The notes below the pieces were generated by a model that was not told the DNA's origin, searched no databases, and saw only the letters and a list, made by a program, of their open reading frames with translations. Of a stretch of DNA of 6,264 bases, positions 1-6,264 are shown in pieces (positions within the stretch are counted from its first letter, which is position 1; each line of letters starts with the position of its first letter). The stretch is from an uncultured Alcanivoracaceae bacterium (GTDB taxonomy: Bacteria; Pseudomonadota; Gammaproteobacteria; Pseudomonadales; Alcanivoracaceae): contig CALEAR010000365.1 in assembly GCA_937943665.1 (NCBI GenBank), forward strand, positions 1 through 6,264, given 5' to 3'. Both the position numbers and the translations under genes were made by a program.

Positions 1-633
1 GGCTGCGCCCTTATTGGCGGCGAAACCGCTGAAATGCCTGGCATGTACGCTGGTGAAGATTACGATTTAGCCGGCTTCTGCGTGGGCGTGGTGGATCGCA
101 ACGAAGTGATTGATGGTAGCAAGGTGGGCCCGGGGGATCAGCTCGTGGCCATCGCCTCCTCTGGCCCCCACTCCAACGGTTATTCTTTAATTCGTCGTAT
201 TTTAGAACAGGCCGATACCACTCACATCACCCTAGATGGCAAGCCTCTTATGGAGGCCTTAATGACACCAACACGTATTTATGTGAAATCCGTGTTGGAG
301 CTCATTGATGCCGTGCCTGTGCATGCCCTTTCCCACATTACCGGCGGCGGCTTTATTGAAAACATTCCCCGCGTGTTGCCCGAAAACACTCGCGCCGTGG
401 TAAACACAAACAGCTGGGTATGGCCTGAGGTGTTCACCTGGCTACAAGAACAGGGCCAAGTGGCCACCGAAGAAATGTATCGCACGTTTAACTGCGGCGT
501 AGGCATGGTGATTGCCGTACCAAAGGATTACCTCACCGCCGCCCTTAAGCAATTGGAAGAAGCGGGCGAAAAAGCGTGGCACCTTGGCCACATTGAAGCC
601 CACGAAGGCCCCGCTGAATTGGTTATGCAATGA
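1..633 (+). CDS. purM: Phosphoribosylformylglycinamidine cyclo-ligase (AIR synthetase), 3' part
   Basis: PurM catalyses the ATP-dependent ring closure of FGAM to AIR, the fifth step of de novo purine synthesis, as a cytosolic dimer. The gene enters from beyond the left edge. Frame 1 is open from base 1 to the TGA at 631-633, giving the last 210 residues. E. coli PurM has about 345, so roughly 135 N-terminal residues are missing. Family signatures are plain: [11 protein letters not shown] near the start of the fragment (about 6-16), [14 protein letters not shown] (18-31), [11 protein letters not shown] (53-63), a glycine-rich [16 protein letters not shown] (112-127) and [11 protein letters not shown] (159-169). 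The C-terminal length is normal and no frameshift is visible. The stop overlaps the purN start in an ATGA, which indicates translational coupling. Identification is by recalled family sequence and is very secure. Confidence 0.98.
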   Translation, partial: GCALIGGETAEMPGMYAGEDYDLAGFCVGVVDRNEVIDGSKVGPGDQLVAIASSGPHSNGYSLIRRILEQADTTHITLDGKPLMEALMTPTRIYVKSVLELIDAVPVHALSHITGGGFIENIPRVLPENTRAVVNTNSWVWPEVFTWLQEQGQVATEEMYRTFNCGVGMVIAVPKDYLTAALKQLEEAGEKAWHLGHIEAHEGPAELVMQ

Positions 634-1319
634 GCCATCACATCGCCGTTTTAGTGAGTGGCTCGGGCACCAATTTACAAGCCATCATCGATGCACAACA
701 AAGCGGGCAATTGCCCGTGCGCATTAGTGTGGTTCTGAGCAACCGCCAAGATGCCTACGCCCTTGAACGGGCAAAGCAAGCGGGCATTCCCACTGTGGTG
801 GTGGAGCACAAGGCCTTCCCCACTCGCGAAGCCTTCGATGAGGCCATGATCCAAGCCCTAGCACCGTATCCCATCGATACCCTCGTGCTGGCAGGGTTTA
901 TGCGCATTCTCACACCTGTGTTTGTGAACCACTTTCACGGCCGCTTGCTGAATGTGCACCCTTCCTTGCTGCCACGGTATCGGGGGCTGAATACACACCA
1001 AAGAGCCTTGGATAACCACGATGAGGTGCACGGCTGCTCCATTCACTTTGTGAGCGATGAATTGGATGGTGGCCCTCTGGTGGCCCAAGCACAGGTGCCT
1101 GTGTTGGCCTCAGATTCAGCGGCCACCTTAGCCGAGCGCGTACACAAGAGTGAACATTTGCTTTACCCTAAGGTCTTATATTGGCGCGCCACCCATGCGC
1201 TTATGTTGACCAATGAAGGAGTAACACTCAATGGCGAGCTTCTCCCCACCACGGGGGTTACCTTTGCCTATATGGAAAGCCCTCATCAGCTTGAGCCTAT
1301 GCCTGCCTCTGCTAGCTAA
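630..1319 (+). CDS. purN: Phosphoribosylglycinamide formyltransferase (GART)
   Basis: PurN transfers the formyl group of 10-formyltetrahydrofolate to GAR, giving FGAR, the third step of purine synthesis, in the cytosol. The 229-residue product starts at the ATG overlapping the purM stop. It shows the phosphate-binding loop [12 protein letters not shown] (9-20), LAGFMRIL (87-94) and the catalytic asparagine and histidine N108 and H110 in [22 protein letters not shown] (137-149) holds the catalytic aspartate D146. All three key residues match E. coli N106, H108 and D144. The protein is about 17 residues longer than the E. coli enzyme (212). Its last 29 residues lie over the start of the next gene, in a different frame. 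This tail is rich in proline, serine and alanine and ends PMPASAS, so it is probably dispensable for catalysis; that last point is inference. Confidence 0.97.
   Translation: MSHHIAVLVSGSGTNLQAIIDAQQSGQLPVRISVVLSNRQDAYALERAKQAGIPTVVVEHKAFPTREAFDEAMIQALAPYPIDTLVLAGFMRILTPVFVNHFHGRLLNVHPSLLPRYRGLNTHQRALDNHDEVHGCSIHFVSDELDGGPLVAQAQVPVLASDSAATLAERVHKSEHLLYPKVLYWRATHALMLTNEGVTLNGELLPTTGVTFAYMESPHQLEPMPASAS
1216..1221 (+). promoter_or_regulatory. Shine-Dalgarno site of the first DUF3108 gene, inside purN
   Basis: AAGGAG lies 9 bases before the ATG at 1231, within the purN coding sequence. It is near-consensus. Together with the signal peptide that follows directly, it supports starting the downstream gene 89 bases before purN ends. 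The next ATG, at 1272, is in the purN frame and cannot serve. Confidence 0.75.
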
Positions 1320-1956
1320 TGCCGAGGCGCCAACAGCATTCTCGTATCAGTACGGCTTCACCGGCGCTGGCATCCCCTTTAGCATTTCTGCCACGCGCAG
1401 CCTACGACAAATAGAGAACGGCCAATGGCAAACCGAGCTCAGCGCCAAAAACTTTCTTGGTAGCATTCGTGAAGCCAGCACCTTTCAGTGGGAAGGGTGC
1501 TTGCCCATTACCAGCCGTTATGAATACCAGCGCAAAGGCCTTGGCCAAAGCCGCTCCGCCATCTTAACCCTGCAACAGAAGGCCAACACCCCCACTGCAG
1601 TGCTACAGCGAGAAGGCAAAAGCGATCGTGAGTTTGACATTAAACCCGATACCATTGATATGCTAGCACTGCCCTTGGCCATTCAATGCCGCTTACAAGA
1701 AAATGAACAAGCGCCCTTGGAATTCCACGTGGCTAGCGAAAAGCGCCATGAAACCTTACGTTTTCGAATTATGGGCACCGAGGTGGTAAAAACCCCCGCT
1801 GGCGAATTCAAGGCCCTACGGGTGGAGCGCCAACGCAAGGGCAATCAACGCAATACCCTCATGTGGTTTGCGCCTGAGCATAACTACTCCTTGGTGCGTA
1901 TGAAGCAAGAGGATGGCGGCAGCACCTATGAAATGAGGCTCAACAAATTCAGTTAG
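1231..1956 (+). CDS. DUF3108 family exported protein, copy 1
   Basis: This is a 241-residue protein of unknown function that I assign to the DUF3108 family. An N-terminal signal peptide is visible: a basic segment with R8 and K16, a hydrophobic core (about 17-28) and a likely cleavage site ANA at 29-31. The mature protein should be periplasmic or envelope-associated. Family features are the STFQWEGCLP segment (83-92), the DTIDMLALPL segment (140-149) in the place of the family's 'DxLS' region, and VVKTPAGEFKALRVER (185-200). A tryptophan-containing MWFAPEHNYSLVRM segment (211-224) comes near the end. Cysteines C90 and C153 are matched in the adjacent copy and could form a disulfide. The gene starts within purN and is probably co-transcribed with purMN. 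Family assignment is from recognised pattern, not a search. The function is unknown, and no catalytic motif is apparent. Confidence 0.85.
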   Translation: MASFSPPRGLPLPIWKALISLSLCLPLLANAEAPTAFSYQYGFTGAGIPFSISATRSLRQIENGQWQTELSAKNFLGSIREASTFQWEGCLPITSRYEYQRKGLGQSRSAILTLQQKANTPTAVLQREGKSDREFDIKPDTIDMLALPLAIQCRLQENEQAPLEFHVASEKRHETLRFRIMGTEVVKTPAGEFKALRVERQRKGNQRNTLMWFAPEHNYSLVRMKQEDGGSTYEMRLNKFS

Positions 1957-1971
1957 CCTTTGGCATCACAC

Positions 1972-1975
1972 AGGA
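1972..1975 (+). promoter_or_regulatory. Shine-Dalgarno site that fixes a GTG start
   Basis: AGGA, in the context CACACAGGAAGCACC, lies 6 bases before the GTG at 1982. It supports GTG as the initiator of the second DUF3108 gene. The first in-frame ATG is about 56 codons later and would remove the signal peptide. Confidence 0.7.
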
Positions 1976-1981
1976 AGCACC

Positions 1982-2698
1982 GTGAAGCGTTTACTCATAA
2001 TAATAAGCCTGTTTCTTCTTGGGGGCAGCCCCGCTCTGGGGGAACCACTCGCCCCCTTTAAGGTGGAATACCGCGTGAATGTGAGCCGCATTCCCACCCC
2101 CATTAAGGCGGAGCTCACCCTTAAACCCCTAGCGGATGAAAGGTATCGCCTCACCCTTGAGGCCCAATCCATGCTGTTAAAAAATAAGGAAGAAAGCACC
2201 TTTCACTGGCAGGATTGCTTCCCCACCACAGAAAGCTACAGCCATTACTTCAAAGGCTTTCGCCGTGAACGCAACTACCATATGACCTTTCAAGAGGATC
2301 CACGGCGCGTGTTTAATCGCACCCAAGAGAAAAAGGGCGATGATCACAGCAAAACCTATTTAATTGAGGAAGATACCCTCGATGAACTTTCCATGATGCT
2401 ACGGGCACGCTGCTTAATACAGCCCGATAAAACCGAATACGAAATCACCACCGCCTATGGCGATAAGCTACGCACCCATCATATTCGTGTGGTGGGAGAA
2501 GAAACCCTCAAAACCCCGCTGGGCAAGCTCAACACGGTGCGCATTGAAAAGCGCCGCCATGCGGATAGCTCACGCAGCACTATTTTTTGGCTCGCCCCCG
2601 AAATGGATTACATGTTGATCCGCGCCCGCCATGTGGAAGCCCCCGGCTTATTTGGGGAGCTACGCATGACAAGCTACGAGGGCCCCTTTCAGCCTTAA
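1982..2698 (+). CDS. DUF3108 family exported protein, copy 2 (GTG start)
   Basis: This 238-residue protein of unknown function is a diverged paralogue of the gene just upstream, from which it is separated by 25 bases. The start is GTG. The first residues, [15 protein letters not shown], form a typical signal peptide with likely cleavage after ALG (18-20), so the mature protein should be exported. Segments shared with copy 1, in the same order, are [10 protein letters not shown] (72-81), [14 protein letters not shown] (131-144), [16 protein letters not shown] (176-191) and [16 protein letters not shown] (201-216). C79 and C144 sit 65 residues apart, against 63 in copy 1. The aspartate-leucine-serine segment (DELSMML) is closer to the family pattern than in copy 1. 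The C-terminal stop overlaps that of the convergent dcd gene. Family assignment is by pattern recognition. Confidence 0.86.
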   Translation: MKRLLIIISLFLLGGSPALGEPLAPFKVEYRVNVSRIPTPIKAELTLKPLADERYRLTLEAQSMLLKNKEESTFHWQDCFPTTESYSHYFKGFRRERNYHMTFQEDPRRVFNRTQEKKGDDHSKTYLIEEDTLDELSMMLRARCLIQPDKTEYEITTAYGDKLRTHHIRVVGEETLKTPLGKLNTVRIEKRRHADSSRSTIFWLAPEMDYMLIRARHVEAPGLFGELRMTSYEGPFQP

Positions 2699-3261
2699 GT
2701 ACGGGGCAAGGTGACCCCTGTTTGGCCCATGTACTTGCCCCCACGATCCGCATAGGAGGTTTCGCACACCTCATCGGATTCAAAAAATAGCATTTGCGCC
2801 ACCCCTTCATTGGCATAAATTTTTGCGGGCAAATTAGTGGTGTTGGAAAACTCCAAGGTAACATGCCCTTCCCACTCAGGCTCCAAGGGGGTAACGTTCA
2901 CAATAATACCGCAACGGGCGTAGGTGGATTTCCCCAAACAAATGGTGAGCACACTGCGCGGAATGCGGAAATATTCCACTGTGCGTGCTAGGGCGAAAGA
3001 GTTTGGCGGGATAATGCAGTAATCACCGGTAACATCCACAAAACTGCGCTCATCGAAATCCTTCGGATCCACCGTTACCGAATGAATATTGGTGAACACC
3101 TTAAATTCATTGGCGCAGCGCACATCGTACCCATAGCTTGAGGTGCCATAGGAAATAATGCGGCCACTTTCGTTTTCTCGCACAAGCTCAGGCGCAAAGG
3201 GCTCAATCATGCCGTGCTCTTGGGCCATACGACGAATCCAGTGATCTGCTTTAATGCTCAT
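2695..3261 (-). CDS. dcd: dCTP deaminase
   Basis: Dcd deaminates dCTP to dUTP, the source of dUMP for thymidylate synthesis, as a cytosolic homotrimer. I chose the ATG at 3259-3261, giving [22 protein letters not shown]. This is the familiar N-terminus of the 188-residue Pseudomonas-type enzyme, and GGGAG lies 5 bases upstream. An in-frame ATG at 3307-3309 would add 16 residues with no family counterpart. Visible features are [11 protein letters not shown] (38-48), the nucleotide-binding GKSTYARCG (110-118) with K111, S112 and R116, and [14 protein letters not shown] (127-140). The last contains E137, equivalent to the catalytic glutamate E138 of E. coli. [13 protein letters not shown] closes the protein. 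It lies 85 bases downstream of mrp on the same strand and is probably co-transcribed with it. No intrinsic terminator separates its end from the convergent DUF3108 gene. Confidence 0.97.
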   Translation of the reverse strand: MSIKADHWIRRMAQEHGMIEPFAPELVRENESGRIISYGTSSYGYDVRCANEFKVFTNIHSVTVDPKDFDERSFVDVTGDYCIIPPNSFALARTVEYFRIPRSVLTICLGKSTYARCGIIVNVTPLEPEWEGHVTLEFSNTTNLPAKIYANEGVAQMLFFESDEVCETSYADRGGKYMGQTGVTLPRT

Positions 3262-3266
3262 GCTTG

Positions 3267-3271
3267 CTCCC
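3267..3271 (-). promoter_or_regulatory. Shine-Dalgarno site that fixes the dcd start
   Basis: Read on the minus strand this is GGGAG, 5 bases before the ATG at 3261. It decides for the 188-residue dcd over the 204-residue in-frame extension. Confidence 0.7.
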
Positions 3272-3311
3272 ACCAAAATCAAATCAGCCTGAGATACTAC
3301 CTGTTCCACCG

Positions 3312-3332
3312 GCGGGGCGCTAGATGCCCCGC
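3312..3332. repeat. GC-rich inverted repeat between mrp and dcd
   Basis: GCGGGGC (3312-3318) and GCCCCGC (3326-3332) form a perfect 7-base-pair stem with a 7-base loop. It sits 14 bases after the mrp stop on the minus strand. No run of T follows on either strand, so it is not a standard intrinsic terminator. It could stabilise the mrp message 3' end or reduce read-through into dcd; either role is inference. Confidence 0.6.
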
Positions 3333-3346
3333 TCCGTGAATGGGCC

Positions 3347-4438
3347 TTAATGCATAATCATGCGGGCGAAAGCAGGCGGCTTAGCCGCCTCACGTAAAGA
3401 TAACGCCCCCGCTAAACGGCGCGCCCCCACCTGGTATAGAGCCGCCTCGGCGCTATCTGGCGCCGCCACCACCAAGGGAGTGCCCGCATCCGCCTGCTCA
3501 CGAATGGTGGAAACCAGCGGCAAGCTGGCTAATAACTCCACCCCATATTCCTGTGCTAAGGCCTGGCCGCCTTGCTCTCCAAAAACGGCATCGTGGTTGC
3601 CACAGGCGGAACACACATGCACCGCCATGTTTTCCACCACCCCTAGCACATGCACCCCTACTTTTTGGAACATTTCAATGCCCTTGCGCGCATCCGCTAA
3701 GGCCACCTCTTGGGGAGTGGTCACCACCACACTGCCCGCCACCGGAATGCGCTGTGCCACCGTGAGCTGAATATCACTAGTGCCTGGGGGCATATCCACT
3801 AATAGGTAATCTAAATCCCCCCAGCGGGTTTGTTGCGCAAGCTGCAACACTGCCCCGCTGGCTTTGGGCCCGCGCCACACCACTGGGGTTTTGGCCTCAT
3901 CCACCATAAAGTTAATGGACATCACCTCCACCCCATGGGCTTTTGGTGGAATAAAGTTTTTCGCCTCATCATATGCGGGGCGCGTTCTCTCGGGTAGCCC
4001 CATCATTAAGGGCAAACTCGGGCCAAATAAATCCGCATCCAAAAGGCCCACTTTGGCCCCCTCTTGCGCCAAGGCAAGGGCCAAATTCACCGTGGTGGTG
4101 GATTTCCCCACCCCACCCTTACCCGAAGACACCAAAATCACATTACGCACCGTGGGCAAGGGCCGAGTTTGCCCTTGGGTGAGATGGGCCTTCACCTGCC
4201 AATCCACAGAGAGCTCGAGCTTACGCCCCTCTAACAAGGGCACCAATAGCTGCTCAATACGGCGCTTAAAGCCCTCCGCCACAGAGGCAGCGGGGAAGCC
4301 AAACTCCACCGCCAACACTACCTTATCCTCCTGGCACTCCAGGGTTTTAATGGCACCTGCGGTAACAATATCAGTGCCTAGCGCCGCCGGATGAACCTGG
4401 CGCAATGCATCACGAATTTGCTCAACCAAAGCCTTCAT
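3347..4438 (-). CDS. mrp: Mrp/ApbC-type iron-sulfur cluster carrier ATPase
   Basis: Mrp/ApbC (Nbp35 family) is a cytosolic P-loop ATPase that binds an Fe-S cluster at a dimer interface and passes it to apo-proteins. I start at the ATG at 4436-4438 ([12 protein letters not shown]), with AGGA 6 bases upstream. The in-frame ATG at 4483 would add 15 unrelated residues. The 363-residue protein has an N-terminal MIP18/DUF59 domain (about 1-85), then the ATPase domain. That domain shows a deviant Walker [12 protein letters not shown] (104-114), [11 protein letters not shown] (131-141), [11 protein letters not shown] (186-196) and [15 protein letters not shown] (212-226). The [12 protein letters not shown] segment (269-280) contains the cluster-ligand pair C276 and C279. 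The whole resembles E. coli Mrp in order and length (about 370). dcd follows in the same direction. A role in Fe-S maturation is family knowledge; its particular clients here are unknown. Confidence 0.95.
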   Translation of the reverse strand: MKALVEQIRDALRQVHPAALGTDIVTAGAIKTLECQEDKVVLAVEFGFPAASVAEGFKRRIEQLLVPLLEGRKLELSVDWQVKAHLTQGQTRPLPTVRNVILVSSGKGGVGKSTTTVNLALALAQEGAKVGLLDADLFGPSLPLMMGLPERTRPAYDEAKNFIPPKAHGVEVMSINFMVDEAKTPVVWRGPKASGAVLQLAQQTRWGDLDYLLVDMPPGTSDIQLTVAQRIPVAGSVVVTTPQEVALADARKGIEMFQKVGVHVLGVVENMAVHVCSACGNHDAVFGEQGGQALAQEYGVELLASLPLVSTIREQADAGTPLVVAAPDSAEAALYQVGARRLAGALSLREAAKPPAFARMIMH

Positions 4439-4444
4439 GTATCT

Positions 4445-4448
4445 TCCT
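4445..4448 (-). promoter_or_regulatory. Shine-Dalgarno site that fixes the mrp start
   Basis: Read on the minus strand, AGGA in the context TAGGAAGATAC lies 6 bases before the ATG at 4438. It supports the 363-residue start over the longer in-frame extension. Confidence 0.65.
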
Positions 4449-4489
4449 ACTAGTGGATTCAACGGAAATGGTGCCCGTGGCACTTCCTC

Positions 4490-4519
4490 TTGTTAACAAT
4501 GTCTCACAAAGGGTAAAAT
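4490..4519 (+). promoter_or_regulatory. Candidate sigma70-type promoter for the SIMPL lipoprotein gene
   Basis: TTGTTA (4490-4495) and TAAAAT (4514-4519) are separated by 18 bases and match the -35 and -10 consensus at four and five of six positions. This would place the transcript start about 28 bases before the ATG at 4554. The -35 box forms part of a perfect 10-base palindrome, TTGTTAACAA (4490-4499), which could be an operator or chance. I see no equally good minus-strand promoter for mrp in the 115-base divergent gap. Confidence 0.5.
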
Positions 4520-4553
4520 AAAAAAACTCACATACAAAATAAGGATTTAAATT

Positions 4554-5264
4554 ATGCTCACCTCCTTTCGTTCCGCTGCCTTAGTGGTAATTGGCAGCAC
4601 CATGCTACTCACAGCTTGCGGCTCCGGTGTGCCCAAAGAGGTGGAACAAGCCATACAGGTGGCAGGCCAAGGTGAAGTTACCGCCGTGCCCGATCAGTTT
4701 CGCATTAGCGCCGTGGCCTCCCGCACGGGGGATGACATTAGCGCCATGAAGCGTTCTGTGGATGCGGAAATTAGCGCTGCCCTGAGTTTAGCCAAAGACC
4801 TTAAGCTAAAAGAGCGCAACATCACCGCCACCGGCTTCACCGTACAACCCGAGTGGGAATGGGAGCCGAAGAAAAAGCTCGTGGGCCATCGTGTGCAGCG
4901 CGATATTAACTTTGTGGTACAGGGCATTGATGATTACGCCGCCCTCTTAGAGGGCCTGAGCGAAATTGGCTTCACCCAAATTGCCAACAGCACCGCCGAG
5001 CTAAGCGACCCAAGCGCTGCACGCTCAGAGGCCTTAGAAAAAGCCGTGGCTGATGCCAAAGAAAAAGCCAAAGTGCTTGCCAAAGCCAGCGGCCGCAAGC
5101 TAGGCCCTGCCATTCAAATTACCCAGCAAGGGGGCGCCAGCCCCATGCCTCGCATGGCCATGATGGCACCCAGTGCAGTTGAAAACTATAGCAAAAAAGC
5201 GGAGTTCCAGCCCGGTGAAATCACCATTAAAGAGCAAGTGAACGTACGCTTCCACCTGAAGTAA
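4554..5264 (+). CDS. SIMPL-domain (DUF541) lipoprotein
   Basis: This is a 236-residue predicted lipoprotein with a SIMPL/DUF541 domain; its molecular function is unknown. AAGGA lies 8 bases before the ATG. R6 followed by a hydrophobic stretch and the lipobox LTAC (19-22) makes C22 the lipidated cysteine. Glycine at +2 gives no inner-membrane retention signal, so outer-membrane sorting is likely. The domain opens with GQGEVTAVPDQFRISA (39-54), the usual 'G-x-G-x-x-x-x-x-P-D' start. It contains an alanine-lysine-rich helix (about 157-182, SEALEKAVADAKEKAKVLAKASG followed by RKLG) and a methionine-rich loop SPMPRMAMMAP (196-206). It ends with the strand ITIKEQVNVRFHLK (223-236). These are typical of the family. 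It appears monocistronic, with its own promoter candidate and a terminator directly after it. It is transcribed divergently from mrp, and no functional link with mrp is evident. Confidence 0.9.
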   Translation: MLTSFRSAALVVIGSTMLLTACGSGVPKEVEQAIQVAGQGEVTAVPDQFRISAVASRTGDDISAMKRSVDAEISAALSLAKDLKLKERNITATGFTVQPEWEWEPKKKLVGHRVQRDINFVVQGIDDYAALLEGLSEIGFTQIANSTAELSDPSAARSEALEKAVADAKEKAKVLAKASGRKLGPAIQITQQGGASPMPRMAMMAPSAVENYSKKAEFQPGEITIKEQVNVRFHLK

Positions 5265-5271
5265 CCCACCC

Positions 5272-5300
5272 AAGCGGTGCCACAGAGCACCGCTTTTTCT
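5272..5300 (+). terminator. Rho-independent terminator of the SIMPL gene
   Basis: AAGCGGTGC (5272-5280) pairs with GCACCGCTT (5287-5295) in a perfect 9-base-pair stem with the 6-base loop CACAGA. A T-rich tract, TTTTTCTT, runs from the end of the stem. It lies 7 bases after the TAA at 5262-5264. It is a clear terminator for plus-strand transcription and separates this gene from the patatin gene. Confidence 0.92.
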
Positions 5301-5334
5301 TCCCCTTCACATGGCCACAAATGCCACCAAGCAG

Positions 5335-5363
5335 GCGCTAGGGTAATTGCTTTTGCGCTAGGG
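5335..5363. repeat. Direct repeat GCGCTAGGG x2, 20-base period
   Basis: Two exact copies of GCGCTAGGG lie at 5335-5343 and 5355-5363. Their starts are 20 bases apart, close to two helical turns, so both would present on nearly the same face of the DNA. They sit just upstream of the -10-like TATACT at 5372. A regulator-binding site is possible but unproven; no known regulator is recognised. Confidence 0.55.
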
Positions 5364-5377
5364 GCTCAGGCTATACT
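5347..5377 (+). promoter_or_regulatory. Weak promoter candidate for the patatin-like gene
   Basis: TATACT (5372-5377) is a good -10 box. The only nearby TTG-type -35 is TTGCTT (5347-5352), 19 bases away, which is longer than ideal. The box overlaps a small inverted repeat, CTCAG (5365-5369) and CTGAG (5376-5380). The leader to the ATG at 5446 would be about 60 bases. A promoter is expected here because a terminator precedes it, but the exact position is uncertain. Confidence 0.4.
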
Positions 5378-5445
5378 GAGACACAATCTTTACTTATAGC
5401 CTTATGCTTTATTTTACTAAGAGCCATACCCCGCAGGAGTGAATC

Positions 5446-6264
5446 ATGAAACGTGTTCTTCGACATATTGAAGAAAAAATGCGTTATGCCGAGGATTACG
5501 CCACTTGGCGGCAAGCCTGCTTAGAGCATGATCGCCTTTCTGGCGCTGAAGAATGGAAGGCGCGCGATCGTTCTAGCGATTACGATTACCAACTTATTCG
5601 CACCCGCATACAGCACATTCGCCGCACCCTAGAAAAAGGCGATGTGCACCAGCTGGTGTTCCACATGCACGAAGGGTTGCACGGCAGTCTTGGCAACATT
5701 GCGAACCCTAACCTGTACTTACACAGCAAAGCGGGCACCAAATACCTGATTGAAGAATACCTGAACACCGTGTGCGAAGCCCTCAACTTTATTTGCGACA
5801 CAGAGTTTGAGGATTTTAGCCTCGCCGATAAGCTAGAGTTTTTTAACAAAACCGGCCGCGCCTTTGGGCAAACCGCCTTAATGCTTTCCGGCGGTGCAGC
5901 CCTTGGGCTCTTCCACATTGGTGTTTGCAAAACCCTGTGGGAAGAGGGCCTCTTACCCAAGGTGATCTCGGGCTCCAGTGCCGGCGCCATTGTGGCCGGT
6001 GTGCTAGGCACCCATAACGATAATGAACTGGCAGAAAAGCTTAAGCCCGAAAGCCTGTATTTAGAGGCCTTTAAATACGTGGGTTGGCGAGGCGTGCTTA
6101 AGGGCACTCCGGTGCTCGATGGGGATTATTTAGAAAAGTGCCTTGAGGAAAACATTCCTGATATGACCTTCCTTGAAGCCTATGAACACACAGGCCGTGA
6201 AATTAATATCCCCGTGAGCCCCTATGATCGCCATCAGCACAGCCGCTTGCTGAACCATAAAACC
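5446..6264 (+). CDS. DUF3336-patatin-like phospholipase/lipase, N-terminal part
   Basis: The ATG at 5446, with AGGAG 6 bases upstream, opens a frame that stays open through the last base, so 273 residues are seen and the C-terminus lies outside. Residues about 1-135 look like the DUF3336 domain (WRQACLEHDRLSG at 21-33, HEGLHGSLGNIANPNLY at 75-91). This domain precedes patatin in yeast triacylglycerol lipases such as Tgl3/4, in plant SDP1 and in bacterial homologues. The patatin core follows: the oxyanion-hole segment LMLSGGAALGLFHIGV (145-160), then the nucleophile elbow GSSAG (176-180) with S178 as predicted catalytic serine. The catalytic aspartate is expected beyond the window. No signal peptide is visible, so the protein is probably cytosolic or peripheral to the membrane. 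Likely reaction: hydrolysis of acyl esters of glycerolipids; the substrate cannot be told from sequence. Confidence 0.93.
   Translation, partial: MKRVLRHIEEKMRYAEDYATWRQACLEHDRLSGAEEWKARDRSSDYDYQLIRTRIQHIRRTLEKGDVHQLVFHMHEGLHGSLGNIANPNLYLHSKAGTKYLIEEYLNTVCEALNFICDTEFEDFSLADKLEFFNKTGRAFGQTALMLSGGAALGLFHIGVCKTLWEEGLLPKVISGSSAGAIVAGVLGTHNDNELAEKLKPESLYLEAFKYVGWRGVLKGTPVLDGDYLEKCLEENIPDMTFLEAYEHTGREINIPVSPYDRHQHSRLLNHKT

Noticed and set aside
2580..2864. Frames of 94 and 67 codons across the dcd/DUF3108 junction
   Set aside because: Both overlap two well-supported genes and show no recognised domain, signal or ribosome site.
3262..3309. 16-residue N-terminal extension of dcd
   Set aside because: The family N-terminus MSIK begins at 3261 with a good ribosome site; the extension has no counterpart in known Dcd enzymes.
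3312..3332. Intrinsic terminator between mrp and dcd
   Set aside because: The hairpin is strong but lacks a T tract on either strand, so it is listed only as an inverted repeat.
3864..4394. 176-codon plus-strand open frame opposite mrp
   Set aside because: It lies wholly antisense to a clearly identified gene, shows no domain or ribosome site, and is a composition shadow of mrp.
4439..4483. 15-residue N-terminal extension of mrp
   Set aside because: The ATG at 4438 has its own AGGA site, and the extension is a proline-rich stretch not seen in the family.
4471..4483. GTGCC-CGT-GGCAC hairpin in the mrp leader
   Set aside because: A 5-base-pair stem with a 3-base loop is too small to support a regulatory claim; no riboswitch or leader peptide is recognisable around it.
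5586..6107. 173-codon minus-strand open frame opposite the patatin-like gene
   Set aside because: It is antisense to a coding region with intact DUF3336 and patatin motifs, and its product is serine/proline/arginine-rich low-information sequence.
1..6264. Mobile element, defence island or other novel system
   Set aside because: All long frames are housekeeping or envelope genes with even composition. No transposase, integrase, terminal repeats, CRISPR-like array or effector domain is visible.

Overview
The window reads as ordinary chromosomal DNA of a gammaproteobacterium. PurM and PurN resemble the E. coli proteins closely. The Mrp is of the E. coli type, with an N-terminal MIP18/DUF59 domain and a C-terminal CxxC. 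The orders purM-purN-DUF3108 and mrp-dcd recall Pseudomonas, Marinobacter and related marine lineages. No RNA gene, insertion sequence, integrase, CRISPR array or toxin-antitoxin signature was found, and base and codon use look even throughout. Genus cannot be fixed from this sequence alone.

Layout: (1) 1-2698, plus strand: a purine-biosynthesis operon tail. It runs from the 3' part of purM, through purN (4-base ATGA overlap), to two tandem DUF3108 envelope proteins. The first DUF3108 gene starts inside purN and overlaps it by 89 bases. (2) 2695-4438, minus strand: mrp (Fe-S carrier ATPase) then dcd (dCTP deaminase), 85 bases apart and probably co-transcribed. The dcd stop codon overlaps the stop codon of the convergent second DUF3108 gene. 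(3) 4439-4553: a divergent intergenic region with a plausible plus-strand promoter. (4) 4554-5264, plus strand: a SIMPL-domain (DUF541) lipoprotein followed by a clear intrinsic terminator. (5) 5301-5445: an intergenic region with a 9-base direct repeat and a -10-like box. (6) 5446 to the window end, plus strand: the N-terminal part of a DUF3336-patatin lipase-like protein, cut by the window edge.

Functionally, PurM and PurN act in IMP synthesis and Dcd starts the route to dUMP/dTMP, so nucleotide metabolism dominates the left two thirds. Mrp serves Fe-S protein maturation. The two DUF3108 proteins and the SIMPL lipoprotein are predicted exported envelope proteins of unknown function. The patatin-like protein is probably an intracellular or membrane-associated lipid hydrolase.

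I found no convincing novel multi-gene system. The points most worth checking are the long out-of-frame purN/DUF3108 overlap, the diverged DUF3108 pair that keeps two cysteines, and the direct repeat upstream of the patatin gene.
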